Positions 1 through 5,309 of a DNA stretch of 11,373 bases are shown one piece after another. Every line of letters starts with the position of its first letter. The stretch's first letter is position 1. The notes beneath the pieces are model-generated. The model saw only the letters and a list, made by a program, of their open reading frames with translations. It did no database searches and was not told the origin of the DNA. Source of the DNA: an uncultured Bacteroides sp. (GTDB taxonomy: Bacteria > Bacteroidota > Bacteroidia > Bacteroidales > Bacteroidaceae); NCBI GenBank assembly GCA_959606905.1, contig CAUHML010000103.1, positions 1-11,373 of the forward strand, in the 5' to 3' direction. Made by a program: the position numbers and the translations under genes.

Positions 1-375
1 AGGCAGCTTGCGTGCCGAAGGTTTCAGGCTTAACTCATCATAGATAAAAGAGTCATCAAAACCTATATTCTTGGCATCCGTCTTGTTGTTTGCATAATAC
101 ATTTTATCCAGTCGTGCCCAGTAAATGGCTCCCAGGCACATGGGACACGGCTCACACGAAGTATAAATTTCACACCCACTCAGGTTGAATGTTCCCAGTT
201 TGGTTGCCGCCGCACGGATGGCGCTGACTTCCGCATGGGCGGTAGGGTCGCATTGAGAAGTGACACGATTGACTCCGGTAGCGATAATTTCTCCGTCCTT
301 GGCGATAACGGCTCCGAAAGGACCGCCGCCGTTTGCCACATTCTCTATAGGCAAGTAGGTAGTGATTACCAACGA
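1..375 (-). CDS. Guanine/nucleoside deaminase, partial; 5' end cut off at element junction
   Basis: Zinc-dependent deaminase of the cytidine deaminase superfamily, most like bacterial guanine deaminases (guanine to xanthine, cytosolic purine salvage). The frame is open on the minus strand from the codon after a TAA at 376-378 to the window edge, about 125 codons. It shows GGGPFGAVIAKDG, the zinc and proton-shuttle motif TAHAEV, and the second zinc motif SCEPCPMC, then LGAIYWARLDKMYY and an FDDSFIYDE segment. The C-terminus lies outside the window. The family normally starts about 15 residues before IENVANGGG with an ATG-led helix. Here that part is replaced by SLVITTYLP with no ATG; only TTG codons at 370-372 and 352-354 could start it. 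I infer that the gene was interrupted by integration of the element on its right, so it is probably inactive or altered. Family assignment is strong; guanine rather than another substrate is recalled from close Bacteroides homologues. Confidence 0.85.
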
Positions 376-386
376 TTAGCATATAT
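371..386 (+). repeat. 16-bp direct repeat, copy 1 (at the left junction)
   Basis: AACGATTAGCATATAT is identical to the sequence at 3238-3253. Copy 1 sits where the deaminase frame is lost. A related 14-mer with two changes lies just before the HTH gene at 4932-4945. It could be a junction remnant or a copied leader; no function is shown. Confidence 0.5.
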
Positions 387-400
387 CACCAATGATTATT

Positions 401-430
401 AAGGCGTTCATTTTGAGCGCCTTTCTTTTT
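401..430 (+). terminator. Rho-independent terminator, first of a tandem pair
   Basis: AAGGCG at 401-406 pairs with CGCCTT at 418-423 around an 11-nt loop, followed by a T-rich run (TCTTTTT) on the plus strand. No plus-strand gene ends upstream in the window. It may stop transcription entering the element from the left flank, or from the element's right end when the element is circular. Confidence 0.65.
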
Positions 431-468
431 AGCCTTATAAGCGATGGTTATCGTTTATAGGGCTTTTT
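431..468 (+). terminator. Rho-independent terminator, second of a tandem pair
   Basis: A 15-bp stem with two G-T wobbles (431-445 with 450-464), a GGTT tetraloop at 446-449 and T465-T468 after it. The T-tract lies on the plus-strand side; on the minus strand the stem is followed by a purine run, so it acts rightwards. It comes directly after the first hairpin and insulates the HTH gene at 609 from read-through. Confidence 0.7.
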
Positions 469-540
469 CAGCTCATTTTTGTACCGTATTTGTTGCTCGC
501 TTGTCAAAGACCAAAAATTCAGTGGAAAGGTAGTAGAGAA

Positions 541-580
541 ACTATACGCCATTTTACACGGTTTTACGGGAATTTACAGT
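541..580 (+). repeat. Four 10-bp-phased short repeats upstream of the multi-HTH gene
   Basis: Four consecutive decamers share a TTTAC-like core at the same offset: ACTATACGCC, ATTTTACACG, GTTTTACGGG and AATTTACAGT. TTTAC recurs at 553, 563 and 573, with TATAC at 543, so the spacing is exactly one helical turn. The array ends 28 bp before the start codon of the four-HTH protein. This is the arrangement expected of a binding-site array for a regulator or recombination accessory factor. Function is inferred only. Confidence 0.45.
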
Positions 581-608
581 AATAACGGAGAAATAAAGAT
601 GAATTGAA

Positions 609-1514
609 ATGAGCAGTAACCTGAAAATTAAGCGAATTTGCGCTTGGTGCGGTAAAGAGTTTATCGCCCAAAAAACAACAACAGCATGTTGTTCCAAACA
701 ATGCGCCAACGCTCTTTATAAAAAGAAGAAGCGTGACGAAGCAATCAAAGCTAACAATCAATTCGTGGAGAAGAAGATTGATGAAAAGCCTATTGAAAGA
801 ATCAAAGACAAGCCATTTCTCACAATTACCGAGACTGCAATCTATCTCGGAGTAACCCGACCTACCGTTTACGGATACATTAAACGAGGTGAATTAAAGG
901 TTACTCGATTGGGCTTCAAATACCTTTTGAAGAAAGAGGATATTGATGAGTTATTCAATAATCCAACAGAGTTCCATACTCCAACAAAAGAGAAAACCCC
1001 TATCACCGACTTCTACACCACAGCCGAAGTCAAGGAAAAGTATCATGTAAACGAATCATGGATATTCTTGGTAGCCAAGAAAAACAACATTCCCCGGACT
1101 TTCAATCGTGGCAAGACCTACTGGAGCAAGAAGCACGTGGATGCTTACTTCGCTAAGAAAGCCCCGGATCCCGACATTACAGAATGGTATAGCACACAAG
1201 AAATACAGAAAAAATTCGGCATGACCTTATCCGCTATCTACACATTTGTTTCCAAGAACGCCATCCCAAAGAAGAAAGAGGGTATCATGGTGTACTATTC
1301 CAAGAAGCATGTCGATATAGCCAAAGGTGTGGCAGCACCCGAAGAACCGCAATATTATACGGTAGCCGAAGCAATGGAGAAATTCAATCTTACCCGTGAC
1401 CAACTCTATCATTATGCGAAATATCATAATATCCCAAAGGTCAAGAAGGGCAAATACACACTTATCTCTAAACCCGAACTGGATAAATTGCTTGAAGCTC
1501 CAAAGATAGAATAA
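609..1514 (+). CDS. Protein with zinc-finger-like N-terminus and four tandem excisionase/MerR-type HTH domains
   Basis: Predicted DNA-binding protein of 301 aa, probably a regulator or excision accessory factor of the element. Residues 11-32 hold a cysteine cluster (C11, C14, C27, C28, C32) that looks like a small zinc-binding module. After a lysine-rich linker come four repeated units of the HTH_17 (excisionase-like) type at about residues 70-117, 135-181, 193-237 and 249-295. Each has an aromatic/threonine start, two helices, then a basic hairpin and a SKKHVD- or KKEDID-like end. The repeats are diverged from one another, so the duplication is old or each unit reads different DNA. The start at 609 leaves the array of phased repeats at 541-580 directly upstream. 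The integrase follows 84 bp later on the same strand, which fits a role in recombination control. HTH content is confident; the exact function is not. Confidence 0.85.
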   Translation: MSSNLKIKRICAWCGKEFIAQKTTTACCSKQCANALYKKKKRDEAIKANNQFVEKKIDEKPIERIKDKPFLTITETAIYLGVTRPTVYGYIKRGELKVTRLGFKYLLKKEDIDELFNNPTEFHTPTKEKTPITDFYTTAEVKEKYHVNESWIFLVAKKNNIPRTFNRGKTYWSKKHVDAYFAKKAPDPDITEWYSTQEIQKKFGMTLSAIYTFVSKNAIPKKKEGIMVYYSKKHVDIAKGVAAPEEPQYYTVAEAMEKFNLTRDQLYHYAKYHNIPKVKKGKYTLISKPELDKLLEAPKIE

Positions 1515-1563
1515 GTTATTTATCGGTGAATGTTGCCACCATTGAATCACCTCATTCCTTTGC
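1514..1563 (+). promoter_or_regulatory. Shared upstream regulatory block, copy 1 (before the integrase)
   Basis: This 50-bp block matches 4867-4916 at 42 of 50 positions with no gaps. It holds AGTTAT, a GGTG...CACC dyad spanning 1525-1540, then CCATTGAA, CACCT, and TTCCTTTGC at 1555-1563, which resembles a Bacteroides -7 box (TAnnTTTG with one change). The integrase ATG is 36 bp further on. Having the same block before two operons suggests one regulator for both. Confidence 0.6.
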
Positions 1564-1598
1564 ACCAAACAAATGTAAAACTCTAAATATTAAACAGT

Positions 1599-2705
1599 AT
1601 GACACACACGTGTACAAAAGTAACAGTTCGTCAGAGAGCGATTCGGAACAATCGCATCTCCTTGTATCTGGATTATTATCCGGCAGTCCGTAACCCTGAG
1701 ACCATGCAGATGAGCCGTCGGGAATATCTCGGCATCTACATCTATGCCCACCCCAAAAACGAAATGGAACGGGAGTTCAACAATGATATGCTGAACAAGG
1801 CAGAAGCTATCCGTTGTATCAGAGTGCAATCGCTCATCAATGAAGAGTTCGGTTTCTTGGATAAGACCAAGCAGAAAGCCGACTTCCTCGCCTACTTCAA
1901 AAAGATGTGCCGAAGTAAAGACCAGAAATGGTTGTTTGTCTATCAGCATTTCTACAACTTCGTCAAAGGGCAATGTACCTTTGGCGAGGTAAATGTGGAC
2001 TTGTGTAAGAAGTTCAGAGAGTACCTGTTGAACGCCAAGCAACTTAAACACAGCAACCGCCCTATATCCCTCAATTCGGCATCCGGCTACTACTCCACTT
2101 TCAGAGGATTGTTGAAGATTGCCTATCGGGACAAATGGCTTCGAGAAAACATCAATGACTACCTTGACAAGATTGAACCACAAGATGTGAAGAAAGAATA
2201 CCTGACACTGGACGAAGTGAAGAAACTTGCCGCCACTCCTTGCGACATCCCCGTTCTGAAAGCAGCTTCTCTATTCGCTTGTATGACAGGTTTACGCATC
2301 AGCGATATTCTCAATCTTCAATGGGAAGATTTTGCCATTGCTCCCGACCAAGGCTATTGCTTGCGTATCAGAACTCAGAAAACCCAAACGGAAGCGACAC
2401 TCCCCATCAGTTACGAAGCCTACGAACTATGTGGTACGCCCGGCACAGGCAAAGTATTCAAGGGCTTGAAACGGAGCATGATTAACTATCCGCTGAAGAA
2501 CTGGCTCAAAAAGGCAGGAATAACGAAGCCGATAACCTTCCACGGATTTCGTCACTCCTACGCAGTTATCCAAATATCCTTAGGCACAGATATTTACACT
2601 GTCTCAAAGATGCTAACCCACAAGAACGTTTCCACTACTCAAATCTACGCAGATTTGGTCAATGTAAAGAAACGAGAGACAGCCAATAAGATTTCACTGA
2701 AATAA
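1599..2705 (+). CDS. Tyrosine site-specific integrase of the element
   Basis: A 368-aa integrase that would cut and rejoin DNA at the element's att sites for integration and excision. It has an N-terminal arm-binding region (about 1-80), a SAM-like core-binding domain (about 90-190) and a C-terminal catalytic domain. The catalytic set is complete: R233 in TGLRISDILNLQW, K261 in the beta-hairpin region RIRTQKTQTEATLPI, H315 and R318 in HGFRHSYA, H341 in LTHKNVSTT, and nucleophile Y350. Length and layout match integrases of Bacteroides conjugative and mobilizable elements. It lies 84 bp after the multi-HTH gene, behind its own regulatory block at 1514-1563, and 9 bp before the RhuM-like gene. 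It is unlike the second recombinase at 9852-10778 in length and sequence, so the two have separate jobs. The target site is likely the deaminase gene at the left edge (inference). Confidence 0.93.
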   Translation: MTHTCTKVTVRQRAIRNNRISLYLDYYPAVRNPETMQMSRREYLGIYIYAHPKNEMEREFNNDMLNKAEAIRCIRVQSLINEEFGFLDKTKQKADFLAYFKKMCRSKDQKWLFVYQHFYNFVKGQCTFGEVNVDLCKKFREYLLNAKQLKHSNRPISLNSASGYYSTFRGLLKIAYRDKWLRENINDYLDKIEPQDVKKEYLTLDEVKKLAATPCDIPVLKAASLFACMTGLRISDILNLQWEDFAIAPDQGYCLRIRTQKTQTEATLPISYEAYELCGTPGTGKVFKGLKRSMINYPLKNWLKKAGITKPITFHGFRHSYAVIQISLGTDIYTVSKMLTHKNVSTTQIYADLVNVKKRETANKISLK

Positions 2706-2714
2706 ATTACGGCT

Positions 2715-3077
2715 ATGAAACGAGGAATCATAACAAACAACGGACATGGCATCCATATTTCTGATGGAGAAGTATGGATGACCGTTTGGGAGATTGCCGA
2801 CTTGTTCTATACAACAGTTGGATCAATCAATTCCCGTTTAAAAGCAATATTGAAAGCCAATGTCTTAAAAAAGTATGACATCTGCCAATGTATAAAGTTG
2901 GAAAATGGGAATAGTGCCGATGTGTATAATCTCAACATGATTATAGCCCTATCCTATCAAATAGACACTGGACATTCTGCTTCATTCAGAAAATGGCTTA
3001 TCAGTAAAGTTGCTTCCAAACAAAAGGGCATATCTCTCTTTATTCCTATAAGCGCAGCTAACATATATAATTGCTAA
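2715..3077 (+). CDS. Small RhuM-like N-terminal domain protein
   Basis: A 120-aa protein of unknown role. Residues about 20-98 (VWMTVWEIADLFYTT ... YNLNMIIALSYQID ... FRKWLISKV) resemble the N-terminal part of RhuM-family proteins, which have an HTH-like start (VWLTQAQIAELF type) and a tyrosine/asparagine/aspartate-rich middle. Full RhuM proteins are around 300 aa, so this is only the N-terminal domain. Short versions of this kind occur next to integrases in Bacteroides elements, as I recall. It starts 9 bp after the integrase stop and is probably cotranscribed with it. A strong terminator follows 10 bp after its stop codon. The last 20 residues look low in conservation and may be a frayed tail. 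A DNA-binding accessory role is plausible but unproven. Confidence 0.7.
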   Translation: MKRGIITNNGHGIHISDGEVWMTVWEIADLFYTTVGSINSRLKAILKANVLKKYDICQCIKLENGNSADVYNLNMIIALSYQIDTGHSASFRKWLISKVASKQKGISLFIPISAANIYNC

Positions 3078-3087
3078 TACCTTTGCT

Positions 3088-3130
3088 AAAAGTCCAACTT
3101 GGTTTTATTCTACGTTGGACTTTTCTTTTC
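3088..3130 (+). terminator. Rho-independent terminator ending the integrase operon
   Basis: AAAAGTCCAAC at 3088-3098 pairs perfectly over 11 bp with GTTGGACTTTT at 3114-3124, with a 15-nt loop, and runs into CTTTTC. It follows the RhuM-like gene closely. The AT-rich stem ends could also let it work on the other strand. Confidence 0.85.
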
Positions 3131-3164
3131 TATTTTGGCACAGTTGACCTAGAATAATGCTACC

Positions 3165-3253
3165 TTTTGGTGACAAATGCTGCCACTTTCAGGGAAATGT
3201 ATTTATACATCTTGCTAATGAGATATATTTGCACACAAACGATTAGCATATAT
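3165..3253 (+). promoter_or_regulatory. Leader and promoter of the membrane-protein gene
   Basis: TATATTTG at 3224-3231 fits the Bacteroides -7 consensus TAnnTTTG exactly and lies 26 bp before the ATG at 3258. No convincing -33 TTG at the usual distance was found. At 3165-3186 is TTTTGGTGA...AATGCTGCCAC, a weaker, gapped relative of the dyad shared by the blocks at 1514 and 4867. The 16-bp repeat copy 2 lies between the -7 box and the start codon. Confidence 0.5.
3238..3253 (+). repeat. 16-bp direct repeat, copy 2 (leader of the membrane-protein gene)
   Basis: AACGATTAGCATATAT, identical to 371-386. Here it lies 4 bp before the ATG of the membrane-protein gene, in its probable untranslated leader. 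Confidence 0.5.
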
Positions 3254-3257
3254 TATT

Positions 3258-4139
3258 ATGAAGCAGAAAAAAATAGAACATATTACTTTGAATCTGATTG
3301 TTTTCGGGACAATCGCTATCATTGGTGTTTTAGCCCGTCAGACCGTACTACACTATGGTTGGGATGAGTTCAGCAGCTACCTCATTTTTGTGGTATGCTC
3401 CATTGTCATGGGTGCAATCTATCTCAATCTGCAAATGGTATTCAGACAACTCCTTTCACCAACAATAGAGAAGTGCTTTATGAGATTTGAGTGTTACCGC
3501 AATAAGGCTGTGGTGGTTGAAACTTCAATAGTACACTCGGAACTTGCCGAAAGTACTATAAATTCAGACCCCGTCATTTCTAAACCGGATCCCGAAATTG
3601 AAATCGAAACTACATCTGACACAGAAGAAGTTTCTATTCTTTCATGTCCTGAACTTAACGAAGACGTGGCTGAACTTCCAAAAGAAGACGCCACACCTTC
3701 TAGCATCAATAATATATCTATCGAATCCAATCAGCCAACAGAATATGAGGTGTTCCGAGCCAACGCTATGGCAGAGAAAGAGCGAGCATCACAAGAAAAG
3801 TTAGATAAGGTTCTCACATATACGAAACAGAACTTGGTTCTCTATCTTAGCGAAACTGACCTCAATCGCCTATGTGGATATATTACGGAATACTATTTCT
3901 CTGATTCTCTACCCAAAGTTGAACAGATAAAGGTTGATGCTCAATTAAAAACCATTGACATCATGCACTTTGGCTGGAACATCGGCAAGGCATTCGGTAA
4001 ACCACGCCTACAGACTGCCACATTTATAAAAAGAGTATTTGCTCATATCCTCCGTGATTCGGAAATATCCACCATTGAGCGCAAAATGTCGCACACGGAA
4101 TCTGAGTGCAAGATTAAACTGGATAGAAAGATTGCATGA
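3258..4139 (+). CDS. Two-helix membrane protein with long acidic linker and conserved-looking C-terminal domain
   Basis: A 293-aa protein that I cannot assign to a named family. Two hydrophobic segments at about residues 11-31 and 39-61 should anchor it in the inner membrane as a hairpin. Residues about 90-170 are acidic and serine/threonine-rich and probably flexible. Residues about 180-270 form a compact charged domain (TKQNLVLYLSETDLNRLCGYI ... VDAQLKTIDIMHFGWNIGKAFGKPR) that is probably cytoplasmic. It has its own -7 box and lies after the integrase operon terminator. It faces the convergent lipobox gene, with 19 bp between their stop codons. Proteins with this C-terminal pattern may be common on Bacteroides elements, but I cannot verify that here. 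No catalytic motif was seen. It could be a membrane-linked accessory of mobilization or a cargo gene. Confidence 0.75.
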   Translation: MKQKKIEHITLNLIVFGTIAIIGVLARQTVLHYGWDEFSSYLIFVVCSIVMGAIYLNLQMVFRQLLSPTIEKCFMRFECYRNKAVVVETSIVHSELAESTINSDPVISKPDPEIEIETTSDTEEVSILSCPELNEDVAELPKEDATPSSINNISIESNQPTEYEVFRANAMAEKERASQEKLDKVLTYTKQNLVLYLSETDLNRLCGYITEYYFSDSLPKVEQIKVDAQLKTIDIMHFGWNIGKAFGKPRLQTATFIKRVFAHILRDSEISTIERKMSHTESECKIKLDRKIA

Positions 4140-4158
4140 ATATAACCCTATATAAATA

Positions 4159-4659
4159 CTATTTGATAAAAGTAAAGTCTATATTTTGTTCTATTATCAT
4201 CAGAATAATGCCTATTAAAATTCCTACTACAATCTCTGATATCAAGCATTTTCGAGAATCATCAGAGGAAGATTCTTGCTTTGCAATTTTTGCTATATTT
4301 TTAGCTATCACGACTTTCGGAATATAGAATCTAACAGGAGTCCAAAGAGAAAAAACAATCAATAGAATGCCTATAAATAGGAACAAGGTAGAATCAAATT
4401 GCCATATCCTTATATTATTATAAATCATATATATTGCCAACGTAGATATAGCAACTCCAGTAATCCTTATGCAATGAATAAGCAAAAGGACTATTAAAGA
4501 GAATATCGCTAGTATATATTCACCACATACTGCTAAAATAGCTGATGTCGAATTTGCAGAAGCTGATTCTATTTCTGCACTACACGATGTTAAAAAGAGT
4601 AAGAGTGAAAATACCAATAAATATTTAATATTCCCTATTTTATAAATGATATTATCCAT
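4159..4659 (-). CDS. AT-rich membrane protein with lipobox-type N-terminus
   Basis: A 166-aa hydrophobic protein of unknown function, on the strand opposite to its neighbours. The N-terminus has a hydrophobic stretch (about 12-24) followed by LTSC with C26 and then SAEIES, which looks like a lipoprotein signal. Further hydrophobic segments lie at about 41-62, 64-81, 91-108 and 141-158, so the protein appears polytopic as well. That is an unusual combination for a lipoprotein. A TATTTTTG box (4682-4689 on the minus strand) sits 22 bp before its ATG. Its DNA is clearly more AT-rich than the neighbouring genes, pointing to separate acquisition. The opposite strand has only a 63-codon frame with no features, so this strand is preferred. 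It could be an immunity-type or other cargo membrane protein; this is not known. Confidence 0.65.
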   Translation of the reverse strand: MDNIIYKIGNIKYLLVFSLLLFLTSCSAEIESASANSTSAILAVCGEYILAIFSLIVLLLIHCIRITGVAISTLAIYMIYNNIRIWQFDSTLFLFIGILLIVFSLWTPVRFYIPKVVIAKNIAKIAKQESSSDDSRKCLISEIVVGILIGIILMIIEQNIDFTFIK

Positions 4660-4681
4660 AATGGCAAACTTTGTTTATTTG

Positions 4682-4689
4682 CAAAAATA
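4682..4689 (-). promoter_or_regulatory. Bacteroides -7 box for the lipobox gene
   Basis: Read on the minus strand, TATTTTTG fits TAnnTTTG and is followed by C. It is 22 bp before the start codon at 4659. No clear -33 TTG at the expected spacing. The surrounding 4660-4866 is AT-rich, with no other gene or structure that I can support. Confidence 0.5.
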
Positions 4690-4866
4690 CAGAAAAACTA
4701 CCAATTAGAATGTTACATCCTAATATTTATCATTGTATTCCACATTTTTCATCTAAAAACTCTTCTTTCTAAGCTACAACTATCATAATTGACACCAGTA
4801 ATCACTGATTATCTGTTTATTATCAATAAATTATCACTACCAATCACCATCAAAAAGTTATTCATC

Positions 4867-4916
4867 AGTTATATTTTGGTGAATGATTCCACCATTGAAA
4901 CACCTGTTTCCTTTGC
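4867..4916 (+). promoter_or_regulatory. Shared upstream regulatory block, copy 2 (before the replication/mobilization operon)
   Basis: Matches 1514-1563 at 42 of 50 positions without gaps. The dyad is better here: GGTGAAT, G, ATTCCACC at 4878-4893, palindromic apart from one extra C. It is followed by CCATTGAA and TTCCTTTGC (4908-4916), a -7-like box. The ATG of the HTH gene is 27 bp after the block. Probable operator and promoter for the genes from 4944 onwards. Confidence 0.6.
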
Positions 4917-4943
4917 CGTCGAACAATTAAAAACGATTGGCGT

Positions 4944-5309
4944 ATGCAAAAAGAAACAGTAACATTTGATAAGCTGCCCGAAGCGGTAGGTTATCTAACC
5001 GAACAGGTCATTGAGTTAAAAAGGATGGTGTCGGAACTTCAACCACCAGCATCAGACAAACATGTGTTGATTGAAATTGAGGATGCTTGCCGTATCATCA
5101 GAAAAGCCAAGCCTACCATTTATACCTTGGTACGCAAAGGGCTACTTCCTGCCTATAAGAAAGGTAAGAAGCTCTACTTCTACGAGGACGAACTTCTGGC
5201 TTGGATTGAGAACGGGCGTAGAAAGACTTCCGAGCAAACATACGAGGAGATGCTGGCAAATATGCAAAGCGGTGTCCGTCATAAGCCCAAATCATCCGTG
5301 AAACTTTAA
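4944..5309 (+). CDS. Small excisionase-type HTH protein heading the replication module
   Basis: A 121-aa DNA-binding protein. Residues 1-35 (KLPEAVGYLTEQVIELKRMVSEL) look like an amphipathic or coiled-coil dimerization helix. Residues about 43-92 form an HTH_17/MerR-like unit: a first helix LIEIEDACRIIR, then KPTIYTLVRKGLLPAYKKGKKLYFYEDELLAWIENGR. The C-terminal tail is basic. In Bacteroides elements such proteins sit directly before DUF3987-family genes and are usually called helix-turn-helix or excisionase proteins. Here too the next gene overlaps it in a TAATG arrangement, so translation is probably coupled. Likely roles are autoregulation through the dyad at 4878-4893, or assisting replication or excision; both are inferred. 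Confidence 0.85.
   Translation: MQKETVTFDKLPEAVGYLTEQVIELKRMVSELQPPASDKHVLIEIEDACRIIRKAKPTIYTLVRKGLLPAYKKGKKLYFYEDELLAWIENGRRKTSEQTYEEMLANMQSGVRHKPKSSVKL

Noticed and set aside
170..382. 70-aa minus-strand frame with an ATG at the left edge
   Set aside because: It overlaps the deaminase frame in another phase and is arginine/serine-rich, as shadow frames are. The true coding frame shows HAE and PCxxC motifs.
470..500. CTnDOT-type att core (GTAnnTTTGC-like) near GTACCGTATTTG
   Set aside because: Spacing and bases do not fit the core, and it lies inside the element rather than at the deaminase break.
4136..4327. 63-aa plus-strand frame
   Set aside because: It lies antisense to the lipobox gene and has no motif. 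The minus-strand frame is longer, with a signal-like start and a -7 box.
4895..4915. Classical -33/-7 promoter using TTG at 4895
   Set aside because: Spacing to the -7-like box is about 10 bp instead of about 19-21, so only the -7-like box and the conserved block are reported.
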